Positions 26,701 to 35,255 of a stretch of 64,000 nt of DNA are shown here, piece after piece. How positions within the stretch are numbered: the first letter of the stretch is position 1; each line of letters begins with the position of its first letter. The DNA is taken from contig OZ282574.1 of the NCBI GenBank assembly GCA_965641885.1, positions 1,798,001 to 1,862,000 on the forward strand, in the 5' to 3' direction. Source of the stretch: Pseudophaeobacter sp965641885 (GTDB lineage Bacteria > Pseudomonadota > Alphaproteobacteria > Rhodobacterales > Rhodobacteraceae). The notes beneath the pieces were generated by a model, which saw only the letters and a list, made by a program, of their open reading frames with translations, was not told where the DNA came from and did no database searches. A program made the translations under genes and the position numbers.

Positions 26701-29475
26701 GTTTTTACCGATTTTGCCGCGTGCAGTTTGAATTGGATTGGTCGCGTTGGTGATTTCGGTCGTGTACAGGTTGTCTTTGTCGAATCCTGAGATCGCAGTC
26801 TGAAGACCTTCGAGCTGCGTGATGACACCGGAATAATCCCCAGAACCTGACTGGATATTGCTTTTAGCATTATCCATAATCTTTGCGTTTTTGGCGTAAA
26901 GGTTTGATTTCTGTTTGGCGGAATCTGCCAGTTCCTTGGCCTGATCAATGTGTTTCTTGGCGAGCTTGTAATCTTCGTTGGTAACGGCTGAAGATCCTTT
27001 GCCTTCCAGGTCACTCACCTGGTCGATAAGGCCACTGACTTTGTCGATGTGGTTCTTGTCCCAGGATTCTTTGGCTGTTTTCAACAGTGCCTTCGCATCC
27101 AGATAGGCTTTGTAATCTTCTGCTTTCGTTTTTAGGCCATCATATTCGCCCCTGATTTTGTCGCAGATTTTCCGTCCGTGCAGGAATTTGGCTTCTTCAC
27201 CTTTGGTTTTCGCAGTGGCGAGTTCCGTTTCCAGCCGCGAAGTATGTTTGGTGATCCCATTCTTGCCGTTATGTTCCTTTAGCCGCTTGATGCGTCGCTT
27301 GGCAGAATTGTAGGCTTCTTTGAATTCTTTCGAACGCTCGGCTGCCCGATAAAGCGTGTTGTTGAGACTGCTTGCCCGCTCAAGCAGCGACAGGGATTTT
27401 ACAAAGCTTTTGGTCTTGCTGACCTCGGCATCGGCCAGCAGCTGTTTCATCTGGTCGATGAATGTTTTGATTTCCGTAGCATCGGGATGTTTCTCACGCT
27501 CTGTTACTCGCGATTTAAGATGCGCGAGTTGGGCTGCGTAATTCGTTGCCCGTTCCGCGCGCCATATGACCTCCTGCACCCGGGCGGCCATGGGTTTCAG
27601 GATTTCCATCGCCTTTCCGTATTCCGGTGGGTTGGCGGTGCCTTTGGCCTTGGCGTCGTCGAAGTCTTCCTTGATCTTGCGGATCGTGCCTTTGACGAGA
27701 TCGTGTAACGGACCGCCAAGTGGATGATCGGCCAGCATTTTGTCGACGACGGTTTTGCGATGGCTATAAAGATCATCGTATTGCGAGCAGGCATCGGCGT
27801 ATTTTTCTGCTTCGGCACAGGTTATCGCGAGCGGCGGTAGCGCGGCGGTGGCTTCCTTGTATTTGTGCTGATCCGCGAGCGCCTTGGCAGCAGTCAGCCC
27901 GTCGGTCACGGTTTTGATGCGGTCCTTCACGGGTTGTTCGTTGTGCTTGTCGTGTTTTTCCAGCGCTTTCACACGCGGTTCGAACAGATCGAGCTGGGCT
28001 TCCCAGGCGGCTTTATCAGCAAGAAGCTGTGCGATTTCCTGCTCGTTTTTCTTGAGCTGATCCATCGTGTCCTGAACGGATTTTTCAATTTTTCCGGGAT
28101 CGATTTCATCTTTGCCAGACAATCCGTCCTTGGCGTCGTCCAGTGGTTTGCTGAGATGTTCGGGCGGGGTATCGCCAAGGTTTATTTCGAACTCTTGGCC
28201 CATGTGGTCGATATAGCCGCGGACCAGTTCGACCTCTTTCAGCGCGGCTTCTATTTCGGCGGCGCGCTGGGTACCAGCATCTGCGATGGCCTGCAGATCG
28301 TCGGCTGCTTTGCGGGCGGCTTTCAGGTTTGTCTCGTCCGAAAGGCCGGTAATCTTGTCACTGAGCTTGTCGATCTTGCCCGCTTCGCTCGGCAACACAC
28401 GATGCGCCACCTGAAGCGCCTTGTCCATTGACGCGAGACGTTTGTCGAGCGCGTCTTTGGCCTGTTCGAATGTCTGGTTTCCGGGCTGTTCCTGCGCCTC
28501 GGGTTCATCCGATTCTTCCTCTGACCGGGAGGTTTGATCTGAATCTGTTTGAGAGTCTTGTGTCTGGGCCTTTGGCGCTGGCTGTGCCAGTTTTTGCAGC
28601 GCGGGCACAAGTTTCTTGGCTGCGGCGATAGCCTTGCCATTGTCCCCTGCTTTGGCCAGTGCGATGACCTGCGCCCAAGCCGCCTGAAGTTTGTCGGCAG
28701 CGGTGGGGGAGGCGGCAATTGCTTTGTCGTAGAGCACCTGGATCTTAGGCTGCAGGGCTTCCCATTTGAGTTTGTTGGGGTCTTGTTTTTCTTCCAGTGT
28801 GGGTTCCGAGCTTTCAAGCTTATCCAGAGCCTGCTTGACCTTTCCCAGACCGGCAACGAGCTTGTCGAACTGCTGAGCCTTGAAGAGTTCCAGGAGTTGT
28901 TTGTAGTGCTTGCCGAAGACCTTGGCAGTGTCAGGCTGTAGCGCCTGAATGCGTCCGCCGAGGGTTTTCAGCTCTTCACGCAGCGCGTTGGCGTCGTGTG
29001 AGCCTTGCTGTTCCTCTTCTTTTTCCTGCGCCTGAGGTTGCTCCTGCGCCTGAGTTTCCTGTTGGGGCGCATCCTGCTGCTGTTCATCGCTGTCCATCAG
29101 GTCGGGGTCGTCGGGCAGGTTTTCGTCGATGTCGGCTTCCAAGACAGAACCGTTTTCATCCATAATCTGGATGTTCAGGCGCACTTTTTCTGAACTCAGG
29201 TATTTCTTGAGCTTTTTTGCCATTGAGGGAACGGTTCTCACGCAGGTGAGTATAAGGATTTTACCGTCGACCTTGGCCGTGCCAAATGCGACTTTGCCGC
29301 CGACGCCTTCGTCCTTGGCGGCTTTGCCCACGACCTTGGCCGGTTTGCGCCGATCCATGCCGAAATAATCGTCTTTGGGTCCGCTGCCAGGGTTGTATGC
29401 AAATGTGACGGGCTGTTTCTTCGCAAGCTTGATCAGTTTCTTGAGTTCACCACCTCGCACATCAAATGTACCCAC
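23764..29475 (-). CDS. giant helical-repeat protein with C-terminal HExxH metallopeptidase-like domain
   Basis: 1903 residues, no signal peptide and no membrane helix. Residues 1-120 form a distinct basic alpha/beta domain (GELKKLIKLAKKQPVTFAYN...). Residues about 125-165 are a Gln/Glu linker. From about 170 to 1640 the protein is almost wholly helical: Lys, Asp, Ala-rich repeats of roughly 90-110 residues with recurring YxxA...L..A...Y patterns, like spectrin or TPR-type rods. Residues about 1640-1903 carry HEIGH (H1731, E1732, H1735) and, 138 residues on, PGEWFAD with E1873, a likely third zinc ligand as in gluzincins. A peptidase head on a long rod suggests a toxin or an effector. That is inference. 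I recognise no family. Confidence 0.8.
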   Translation of the reverse strand: MGTFDVRGGELKKLIKLAKKQPVTFAYNPGSGPKDDYFGMDRRKPAKVVGKAAKDEGVGGKVAFGTAKVDGKILILTCVRTVPSMAKKLKKYLSSEKVRLNIQIMDENGSVLEADIDENLPDDPDLMDSDEQQQDAPQQETQAQEQPQAQEKEEEQQGSHDANALREELKTLGGRIQALQPDTAKVFGKHYKQLLELFKAQQFDKLVAGLGKVKQALDKLESSEPTLEEKQDPNKLKWEALQPKIQVLYDKAIAASPTAADKLQAAWAQVIALAKAGDNGKAIAAAKKLVPALQKLAQPAPKAQTQDSQTDSDQTSRSEEESDEPEAQEQPGNQTFEQAKDALDKRLASMDKALQVAHRVLPSEAGKIDKLSDKITGLSDETNLKAARKAADDLQAIADAGTQRAAEIEAALKEVELVRGYIDHMGQEFEINLGDTPPEHLSKPLDDAKDGLSGKDEIDPGKIEKSVQDTMDQLKKNEQEIAQLLADKAAWEAQLDLFEPRVKALEKHDKHNEQPVKDRIKTVTDGLTAAKALADQHKYKEATAALPPLAITCAEAEKYADACSQYDDLYSHRKTVVDKMLADHPLGGPLHDLVKGTIRKIKEDFDDAKAKGTANPPEYGKAMEILKPMAARVQEVIWRAERATNYAAQLAHLKSRVTEREKHPDATEIKTFIDQMKQLLADAEVSKTKSFVKSLSLLERASSLNNTLYRAAERSKEFKEAYNSAKRRIKRLKEHNGKNGITKHTSRLETELATAKTKGEEAKFLHGRKICDKIRGEYDGLKTKAEDYKAYLDAKALLKTAKESWDKNHIDKVSGLIDQVSDLEGKGSSAVTNEDYKLAKKHIDQAKELADSAKQKSNLYAKNAKIMDNAKSNIQSGSGDYSGVITQLEGLQTAISGFDKDNLYTTEITNATNPIQTARGKIGKNPQDDKGIKSDLESVHINLNTLLEKTVQQSIYRTLRDGHKGDYDAIKGTNRGDALKPETDAIDKCFEDAKQHAETTKDPFAAVKEIGKLAALLKDMERKAADYDEYDALLKGAIKTHNDWFDATDGTYGKPQDVLDKEFTAYGQQKTAADTEAKNKKWKDVLEKLKKAQTDADLYKKMFDDYKRAMSEKTKWITNKLSPVDTTALVKDMYDAMKPALDKIDTLIADRQYDQAIALCLTVKWDIYRAQDKITRHAEIAPKHSAAQAEVQKVFDVRCPPIEADYLRAKRLFDQVEAEMTANTYANAMKVVDQIVPMCQDPIRIGTEYRDYKPVREAADKAVGDLAKDYPKDDTVDLHLDRLNARLTKLNGEEAKRGFAALKSVAQAIADDAAKVAAAAKAQATLGDLEQGMKDAAPTDSARFDTDLQKLKEALAALKGHVGKDCLQVKDHTARIERLLGEAETDYKDAGDIVTARGKLADAATSLARANLLGEQFVLLDAQVKALETRHGEAQGKHTEPTAIKGLFTASSRNIVGAKGAVDKGNFNTALGFVKAAEEPLDKAIAIATHHATYKVKLGEVKPRVEALVGHSAHYSVAEEVDEARLYLSGAEEFAAQMKPKEAIENLDRCAKICMLAEIKADMHANEAPNEDKIKKLLETKDGIKELDKIFETLDPSVKRKACKKVLQLRFGMELKQTTDKAGSTPDNNLEKMAPNVTRLFSLMADLDDAHTRDNPSVALVQRFGTEKGTSSFGESYSNSRIKKNIKLRIGRAEMPEETVIGQEWQLGDVDENCKPVDDTPAKSFNWTTLHEIGHAVDDKYRVMNRNGSSKKYGGWKAYGGDVSEIAKKAADHFKFNESYVASYLSKPGGNYPKPEPDNGVDADTWEQRRLEVEAWCDSIRFNKTIWYSASETKRLQIGGRVFQEAYGGDWVSYDFSARSQGVRGYQFRAPGEWFADIYAAFHSGKMNPKHPAREWLEKDMNN

Positions 29476-29949
29476 GACACATCTCCCCTAATAACTGTCA
29501 GACGAATAGCTTTTCTTTACGCTAGGTCATGAAATGGGAGTCGCGCAACAGCATTGGTTGTTCGGTCATATTGTTATGTCAATTTTTTTTGAAATGTTCC
29601 TTCCTCTATGCATTTCTAGGGGCCTAAAAATATGGTGAGCCTCCCCCTTCCTATGCCACGGTAGATCAGGCGCTTAGCCGTGCCAAAATCCTATCCGTCA
29701 TACACGCGTTTTGTCACTGGCAGTGAGCGGTGCCTGGCACCGAAAATCTGTTCTTAGTTCGCCGAGTCATTCTTAGCCGTCAAAATTTCCTAAGGCGTTG
29801 TCATCATTTCCAATATCCCGTTCTAGGAACTGGAGCGCCTCAACTTGAGCTAGTTCCCAGTTCCGACGTCATAAAAATTTGCCAAAATGACGATTATCAG
29901 ATTTTGGGGCCAGAATTGGGTTCAAATCTCTACTGGAACTATTGAGGGC
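29476..29949. other. intergenic region upstream of the giant gene
   Basis: No gene is supported. The DNA is AT-richer than its surroundings. The promoter for the giant gene and its CpXC partner should lie just above 29475, but no confident elements were found. Confidence 0.35.
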
Positions 29950-30016
29950 TCTTGCTTGGTGTCTGCCCAGGGTATCTACAAGGGCTTCACGGAACCAATC
30001 TGCGTCATAACCACGA

Positions 30017-30062
30017 TCCACTGCACGACAGGGTATTTCCCTAGGAAATGTCCCGAGAGGGG
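30017..30062 (-). repeat. ~43-bp mini-repeat, copy B, inside the IS5 remnant
   Basis: On the minus strand it starts CCCTCTCGGGACATT and ends GCAGTGGA. It splits the transposase between LLG and DRGYD, where intact IS5 proteins are continuous, so it arrived after the IS. Its middle holds an ATTTCC-CTA-GGAAAT inverted repeat. Confidence 0.65.
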
Positions 30063-30289
30063 CCGAGCAGCCAGTCAGCTTCTGGTAGGCTACTCACAAG
30101 AGCTCTCGCTCCAGTATAATCGCTCACCTGACCAGCTGTCATGAAGAACCGAATTGGTTGCCCTATCGTGTCCGTCACAGCATGTAACTTTGTGTTCATA
30201 CCGCCTTTGGTGCGCCCTATAAGACGTCCACGCCCCCCTTTTTTACCGACAAGCTGGACGCTGTTCGGCGGGCTTTGAGATAGGTCGCG

Positions 30290-30332
30290 TCCACTGCCCG
30301 GCAGGGCAATACGCAGCAATGTCCCGAGAGGG
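30290..30332 (-). repeat. ~43-bp mini-repeat, copy A, inside the IS5 remnant
   Basis: It has the same outer sequences as copy B (CCCTCTCGGGACATT ... GCAGTGGA) with a different middle that holds CTGCC-C-GGCAG. It lies just before VDATYLKA of the transposase. The two copies sit about 270 bp apart in the same orientation. Confidence 0.65.
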
Positions 30333-30609
30333 GGTTGAAATAGTTTTGTTGTCAGGCACTTAAGCTGCCAGCCCCTCCATGATCCGGGCAAATACTCCCA
30401 TATCGCTCCACTGTTTCCAACGGTTGTAGAGCGTCTTGTAGGGGCCATATTCCTTGGGTGCATCACACCAGCGCAAGCCATTGCGGTTGATGAAAATAAT
30501 ACCGCTCAGAACGCGCCGATCATCTCCGCGTGGCACACCGTGGCTCTTCGGAAAAATACGGACGAAGCCGCGCCATCTGATCTTCGTTCAGCCAGTAAAG
30601 ATTGCTCAT

Positions 30610-31267
30610 AAAACCCCCTCAATTTGGAAGTTTGAATCACACAGGTCAGACAGAAACAAGTGGATTAACGGGTCCTGAGCCTAGGGTGCAGGAGCATATT
30701 GCGCGCTCTTCGAAAGCCCTGGTCTGGGCTGCCTGGGGGGCAATTGTGGTCGGAGTGATCGGCGCAGGAGTCTTGATCTATAGGCTTTTTGAAACACGGA
30801 AGGCAGTTGTGGTATCGGCTGGAAGCAACCTCAAGGAAAGGGCACTGGCCTAACCCTGTTAGGCAGTCCTGCCAGCACCAGAATGATGACCGCAGGTGCT
30901 GGAGGACGTGACGGGGTAACACTGAAGCGGACCTGCAGCACCTTAGACAGGGCCAGCCGACAACCGCCCCCACCAAACGACCCCATAGTGTCCTGTGCTA
31001 CTGCCCAAGCGCGCCAGAATCCGTCGTCACGATGGTCCAAAGGCCAACCATGTACTAACCATTCAAAATGGACCACTCAAATGGGGTGATCATTCAAATG
31101 TCAGGCAAGTTTGACTCAGATCAATGCGCCTCCGGTCGCCCAAGGACAAGTTCGTGTCAGTTGTGTAATAGGCACGAGTCATTCGGTTGCGCATCAGCTT
31201 TTTGTAGCCAATTTCAAGCATTCCTGCTTGGGTACTTGTGACCGCATATTTCAGATGGAGGAAAGAA
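30610..31267. other. intergenic region before the RTX gene
   Basis: No firm gene. An open frame at 30602-30853 has one hydrophobic helix (WAAWGAIVVGVIGAGVLIY) but begins inside the IS5 end and has no ribosome site, so I leave it out. A GGAGG at 31257-31261 belongs to the RTX gene. Confidence 0.35.
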
Positions 31268-34051
31268 ATGAGTGATCCAGATGTCGTTCAGAATACAAAC
31301 CCGGATTATACTGTAACACATACTTTCAGTACGTCTGACATTGTCGGCACTTTCGACGGCACGTCCGTTTCAGACACTCCGTCGATCATCGACTGGAGCG
31401 CAGAACCGAAGGTTACCAAGGGAGGGACGGACCTTTTCCCGATTGATAGTGAGTTTGGTTACCACGTTACCGACTTTGTGGGTGCTGAAGAAAAAGAAAT
31501 CGATGGCAGCTACGGCGAAGGTTGGGCTGGCGATTTGTCGGGAGAGGGCGGCGAGCATATTGGCCTCGTTGTTTCCGATGCTCCCACGGAGACGTTCAAG
31601 ACCCCGGCGGTATTGGGAACTTGGCTGTCCGGTTTGGGCGGGAACACGGTCAAGGCATCGACCGAACACTACTCTGTCATGCAAGAGGTTCTGTCCGACC
31701 AGAAGTTTCCTGAAGATCCTGATGCTCTCTACCCATTGGATGACGATCTGCGCTTGGTTGACTTTGACGGTGGTGTAGCCGGGCCGCTTCACGACTTTTA
31801 CGCCTACGAGATGACTGAAGCGTTGGAAGAGGCCTTTGAGCACAAGGAACTCGGCACGCCCACGACTGGCCTGTCTATGGATTTCGACCGGGATGGCATC
31901 GCCGACACCTACCAGACGGGGACGGTGCTTATCGATGGGTTAGAGGTGGCAGCCGTCGATATCGGCGAGGATGGCACTTGGGACATTATTGATCAGGGCC
32001 TCAATGGCTATGGAGGAGATGCCGGACTCGTCGACCTCATGGCACCCAACGAAAGTTCTGTCACCAAAGACATCGCATATGGTGACGACTATTCCGTGAC
32101 GGTAAAAGACGACGGAAAGCTGCTCTACCGGTGGGGCAACACCATCAAAAAGCCCAACGATATTCGCATTGAGGTGGAGATTCCTCTGCCCGATGACTGG
32201 TCGCAGGTTGATCCTTCCACCGGGTTGCGTCCTCTTTATCAGATCACCTCTGCAGAATTGGCGACATCGCACACGATCACCAACAACCCCAACGACCAGA
32301 TTCGACCCGAAAACTTTGAGAACGAAGCCGCGATCGGCGTTCTGCCCTCGTTCACAGTGGATTCAGTATCCGGCAACTTGGTGTCGACAGACGACTACTA
32401 TGCCGGTGATGGCTCGTTCTATCCCGCCGGAACCATTCTGCTGGATACCGCGATCCCGGGCGAGGCGGCCGGATCCATGCTGGTTGATATTGGTGCCGCG
32501 TCCTCAGACCTCTTGGAGGGCTATACCAACGCCTATTACACCACCTTGGATCGCGAACCTTTCACCGCCATCCCTGATGGTTCGGGAGGCTACACTATGG
32601 GGCCACGCTGGCGTTTGCAGCCTGACAAGTACGGTCAGGACCTGCCGAGCGTTGTCATCCCCAATGACCCAAGCCAGTCGCCACCTACCACAGAGGGTGA
32701 TCAAAAGTATGAGGTTGGTGCTGACACCCTGACAGTTATCAATCTGCTCGATTGGGCAACGGGTGTTTCGCCACTGTCGCTCAGCGCGGGCTATATGAAT
32801 AACGTCGGCAGCGCCAGCGAAGGCCTGAACATGACAGGGAATTTTGATGCCGCATTCTACGTAAAAGGCGATATCAAACCGGCGACTCTGTACAATACCG
32901 AGTTGATCATGAGCTACGATAAACTGACGGTCAGTGATGAAAACGTTGCTATCGCGGGTTCTGACTCTGCCGACTATCTTGTCGGCCAGGGCGGCAATGC
33001 TTTCAGCGGCGGCGCAGGTTCTGACTTGTTCGTTGTATCTTATGGCGGATATCCCGGAGCAACCTTCAATTCCAGCACGATCCTCGACTTTACAGCCGGT
33101 GAAGACGTGGTTGGACTTATCGGGGTTGGAGCGGACATCATTGAGCTCGATACCGCGATGGCGTCGACCAATATCGGACAGGTGAGCACTGGCGGAAATC
33201 TGGAGATTTCTGTCGACGGGAAGCTCATCGTGACGCTCAACGGTGTGACAGAGGCTCTCGGTGCCGAGAGTTTCTTCACCTCGACTCAATCCGCCTATCC
33301 CGCCTTTGGGGGAGCTGGTGACGATTTCTTGGTCGGCACGCCAAATGCCGATTACATGGCGGGCTTCGCAGGCAATGACACGATTATGGCGCTGGAAGGC
33401 GACGATAACGTCATGGCTGGTGAAGGAGCGGATTCCGTTCAAGGTCAAGAAGGCAACGACACTATCAATGCTGGCGACGGCAACGACTGGGTTTCAGGCG
33501 GTGTCGGCGATGACAACGTCTGGGGTCTGACAGGTTCCGACTATATCTTGGGGGATGGTGGCGACGACTTGCTCGGCGGTGGTATCGGGAACGACACCAT
33601 AAACGGTGGTGACGGTGCAGATTGGCTCTGGGGCGGCGCTGACGATGACCGCCTTTGGGGATTGGACGGAGCCGACAAGATTCAGGGTATGGACGGCGCC
33701 GACTTGTTGGGTGGCGGTGATGCAAATGACACCCTCGACGGAGGCGACGGAAACGACAAGCTCTGGGGCGGCAGCGGTGACGATGATCTGACTGGTGGCC
33801 TTGGAGCGGATGTCTTCGGTTTCAACACCGGCTTCGGGAACGATACGGTAAACGATTTCCTTTCGGGAACAGACACCCTTTCGCTAAATGAGGACCTGTG
33901 GGGTGGTGGACTGACCGCAGAACAGGTGACGTCGACCTACGCCGCTGTATCAGGATCTGATGTTGTGTTCGATTTCGGCAGCGGGAATGAGTTTTTGCTT
34001 GTCGGCGTGTCCTCGACGACCGGACTGGAGGGGGATATCCTCTTGGTCTAG
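31268..34051 (+). CDS. large RTX calcium-binding protein, probable type I secretion substrate
   Basis: 927 residues from the ATG at 31268, 6 bases after GGAGG. There is no N-terminal signal. Residues 1 to about 560 are an acidic beta-rich part of unknown fold that includes MDFDRDGIADTYQ. A first RTX-like block lies near 562-600 (GSDSADYLVGQGGNAFSGGA), then from about 680 to 855 there is a run of GGxGxDxL nonapeptides (GGDGADWLWGG, GGDGNDKLWGG and others) that fold on calcium. The last 60 residues should carry the type I secretion signal. No transporter genes are adjacent. An adhesin or surface-layer role is possible, and no enzyme motif was seen. Confidence 0.88.
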   Translation: MSDPDVVQNTNPDYTVTHTFSTSDIVGTFDGTSVSDTPSIIDWSAEPKVTKGGTDLFPIDSEFGYHVTDFVGAEEKEIDGSYGEGWAGDLSGEGGEHIGLVVSDAPTETFKTPAVLGTWLSGLGGNTVKASTEHYSVMQEVLSDQKFPEDPDALYPLDDDLRLVDFDGGVAGPLHDFYAYEMTEALEEAFEHKELGTPTTGLSMDFDRDGIADTYQTGTVLIDGLEVAAVDIGEDGTWDIIDQGLNGYGGDAGLVDLMAPNESSVTKDIAYGDDYSVTVKDDGKLLYRWGNTIKKPNDIRIEVEIPLPDDWSQVDPSTGLRPLYQITSAELATSHTITNNPNDQIRPENFENEAAIGVLPSFTVDSVSGNLVSTDDYYAGDGSFYPAGTILLDTAIPGEAAGSMLVDIGAASSDLLEGYTNAYYTTLDREPFTAIPDGSGGYTMGPRWRLQPDKYGQDLPSVVIPNDPSQSPPTTEGDQKYEVGADTLTVINLLDWATGVSPLSLSAGYMNNVGSASEGLNMTGNFDAAFYVKGDIKPATLYNTELIMSYDKLTVSDENVAIAGSDSADYLVGQGGNAFSGGAGSDLFVVSYGGYPGATFNSSTILDFTAGEDVVGLIGVGADIIELDTAMASTNIGQVSTGGNLEISVDGKLIVTLNGVTEALGAESFFTSTQSAYPAFGGAGDDFLVGTPNADYMAGFAGNDTIMALEGDDNVMAGEGADSVQGQEGNDTINAGDGNDWVSGGVGDDNVWGLTGSDYILGDGGDDLLGGGIGNDTINGGDGADWLWGGADDDRLWGLDGADKIQGMDGADLLGGGDANDTLDGGDGNDKLWGGSGDDDLTGGLGADVFGFNTGFGNDTVNDFLSGTDTLSLNEDLWGGGLTAEQVTSTYAAVSGSDVVFDFGSGNEFLLVGVSSTTGLEGDILLV

Positions 34052-34077
34052 ACATTTGATCTCTTCATGGACAGAGG

Positions 34078-34106
34078 AAAGGGCTTCGATTTCGGAGCCC
34101 TTTTCG
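34078..34106 (+). terminator. rho-independent terminator of the RTX gene
   Basis: AAAGGGCT (34078-34085), a 10-base loop, AGCCCTTTT (34096-34104): an 8-base-pair stem running into a T tract, 27 bases after the RTX stop codon. Confidence 0.85.
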
Positions 34107-34415
34107 TTCAATCTGAATGGGTGCAGAGCGCGATAAAAATGATCACTAATAGTAGCCTTAGATCAGTCACGTTTGCGCGCCGCTCAAAGTTTTCATCTAT
34201 GCAGCTTGACCCTCGAAAGTTACACAGTCCTCGACATAATCCACCTCGGGGTCGATCTCATCCAATCCATAGAGCTGAATTTCTGTTGGCAGGGCCGCCC
34301 CCTGTCTCGTTTCTCGTGCAGACAGCGCCACTCGATAAATTCATTGGCGTGGTGCTCAATCGCCCTCGTTGCAACAGTCATCTTCTGACTATGTGTCCTG
34401 AGCCTCGGCCGAGGT
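34107..34415. other. intergenic region
   Basis: No gene is supported. Open frames here are short, cross each other on both strands, and show no recognisable domain. Confidence 0.35.
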
Positions 34416-35037
34416 TTAGGGTGCAAGCTTTTCGATTTGGCTGATGACAATTTCCTTTCGCGACACCTGTAGGACGCCCTCGTCCTGCATTTTGTCCAAG
34501 AATTGTGTGACCCATTGGCGGGTTGCGCCGACGATTGCCGCTACTTGTTCGTAAGTGATGGATCAATTGATAATAATTTTACCGTCCTCATGCCAGCCAT
34601 TGGCAACTGAAAGGATGACCAGAAGCTGCCGCAGCCGCTCAGATACCGTCCGCGTGCCGAGTATCTGGATCAGGGCGGAGTAGCATTTTCCCTTGCAAAT
34701 CAATCCCTCGATCACAGCTGTAGCGACATTTGGCACCTCTCGGGCAAGGCGCAACAGGCTCATGTCGGATAAAAACAAGGCCTCGCAATCTTCCAGAGCA
34801 TCTGCGGCCCAAACGTGCCTTCCGCGCCCGAATACCTCTGGGCCACCTGCGAAATGGCCTGGGCTCCAATAGGCCAATGTAATTTCGCGCCCAGAAGGTC
34901 CGGCATAAAACGTACGCACTCTCTAGGTTTCGATCAGCCAGATTCCTGTATGGGGATCACCCTGAAAAAATTGGCATTCACCCTTCTTAAACTTACAGCG
35001 CGTGCCAAGTGTGCGCACCGTTTTGCGGTCTTGCGTG
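34416..35037 (-). pseudogene. Crp/Fnr-family regulator, inactivated
   Basis: The readable protein runs CKFKKGECQFFQGDPHTGIW, LIET, stop, RVRTFYAGPSGREITLAYWS and so on to IIIN, stop, SITYEQVAAIVGATRQWVTQ and ends VISQIEKLAP. This is a cyclic-nucleotide-type sensor domain followed by the Crp helix-turn-helix. Two in-frame stops break it: TAG at 34923-34925 and TGA at 34563-34565. Both flanks stay in the same frame. The 5' end is lost where an IS3-type end begins at about 35038. No intact second copy is in the window. Confidence 0.85.
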
Positions 35038-35250
35038 TGATCCTCCCCCAAAAAAGTGGTCCGCGACTATGAGTAGGAAATCGGAGGACCATAGAAGGCG
35101 ATTAAGAGACCCAAACCAGAAGAGATTGTCGTGAGGTTGCGGCAGGCTGAAGTCCTGATGGGGCAAGGTATGCCTCGGATAGACACGATCAGACAGATCT
35201 GTGTGACAGAACAAACCTATTACCGCTGGAAGAAGTACGGCGGAATGGAA
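35038..35250 (+). pseudogene. IS3-family OrfA fragment
   Basis: An IS-like end (TGATCCTCCCCCAAAAAAGTGG, 35038 onward; only its first 20 bases should be relied on) is followed by KRPKPEEIVVRLRQAEVL and MGQGMPRIDTIRQICVTEQT-YYRWKK, the helix-turn-helix start of an IS3-group OrfA. It breaks off after YGGM, where RTX-type coding sequence begins. The remainder of the element, including OrfB, is gone. It differs from the complete IS3 at 19978. Confidence 0.75.
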
Positions 35251-35255
35251 CCCCT

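Larger units (their letters stand above)
29950..30609 (-). pseudogene. degraded IS5-family transposase
   Basis: The start (MSNLYWLNEDQMARLRPYF) is followed by an extra base in a T-run that shifts the frame, then RRVLSGIIFINRNGLRWCDA and YNRWKQWSDMGVFARIMEGL in another frame. Later come VDATYLKA, GGMNTKLHAVTDTIGQPIRF, QVSDYTGARAL and DRGYDADWFREALVD, the IS5 catalytic region, again in broken frames. Two short repeats (30017-30062 and 30290-30332) interrupt the coding sequence, and the 3' end is missing. It cannot make an active enzyme. Confidence 0.85.

Noticed and set aside
29880..29945. tRNA-like T-arm words (GGGTTCAAATCT)
   Set aside because: The stem does not pair and no acceptor or anticodon arm can be built around it.
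30602..30853. Open frame with one hydrophobic helix
   Set aside because: It starts inside the IS5 end, has no ribosome site and no recognisable family.
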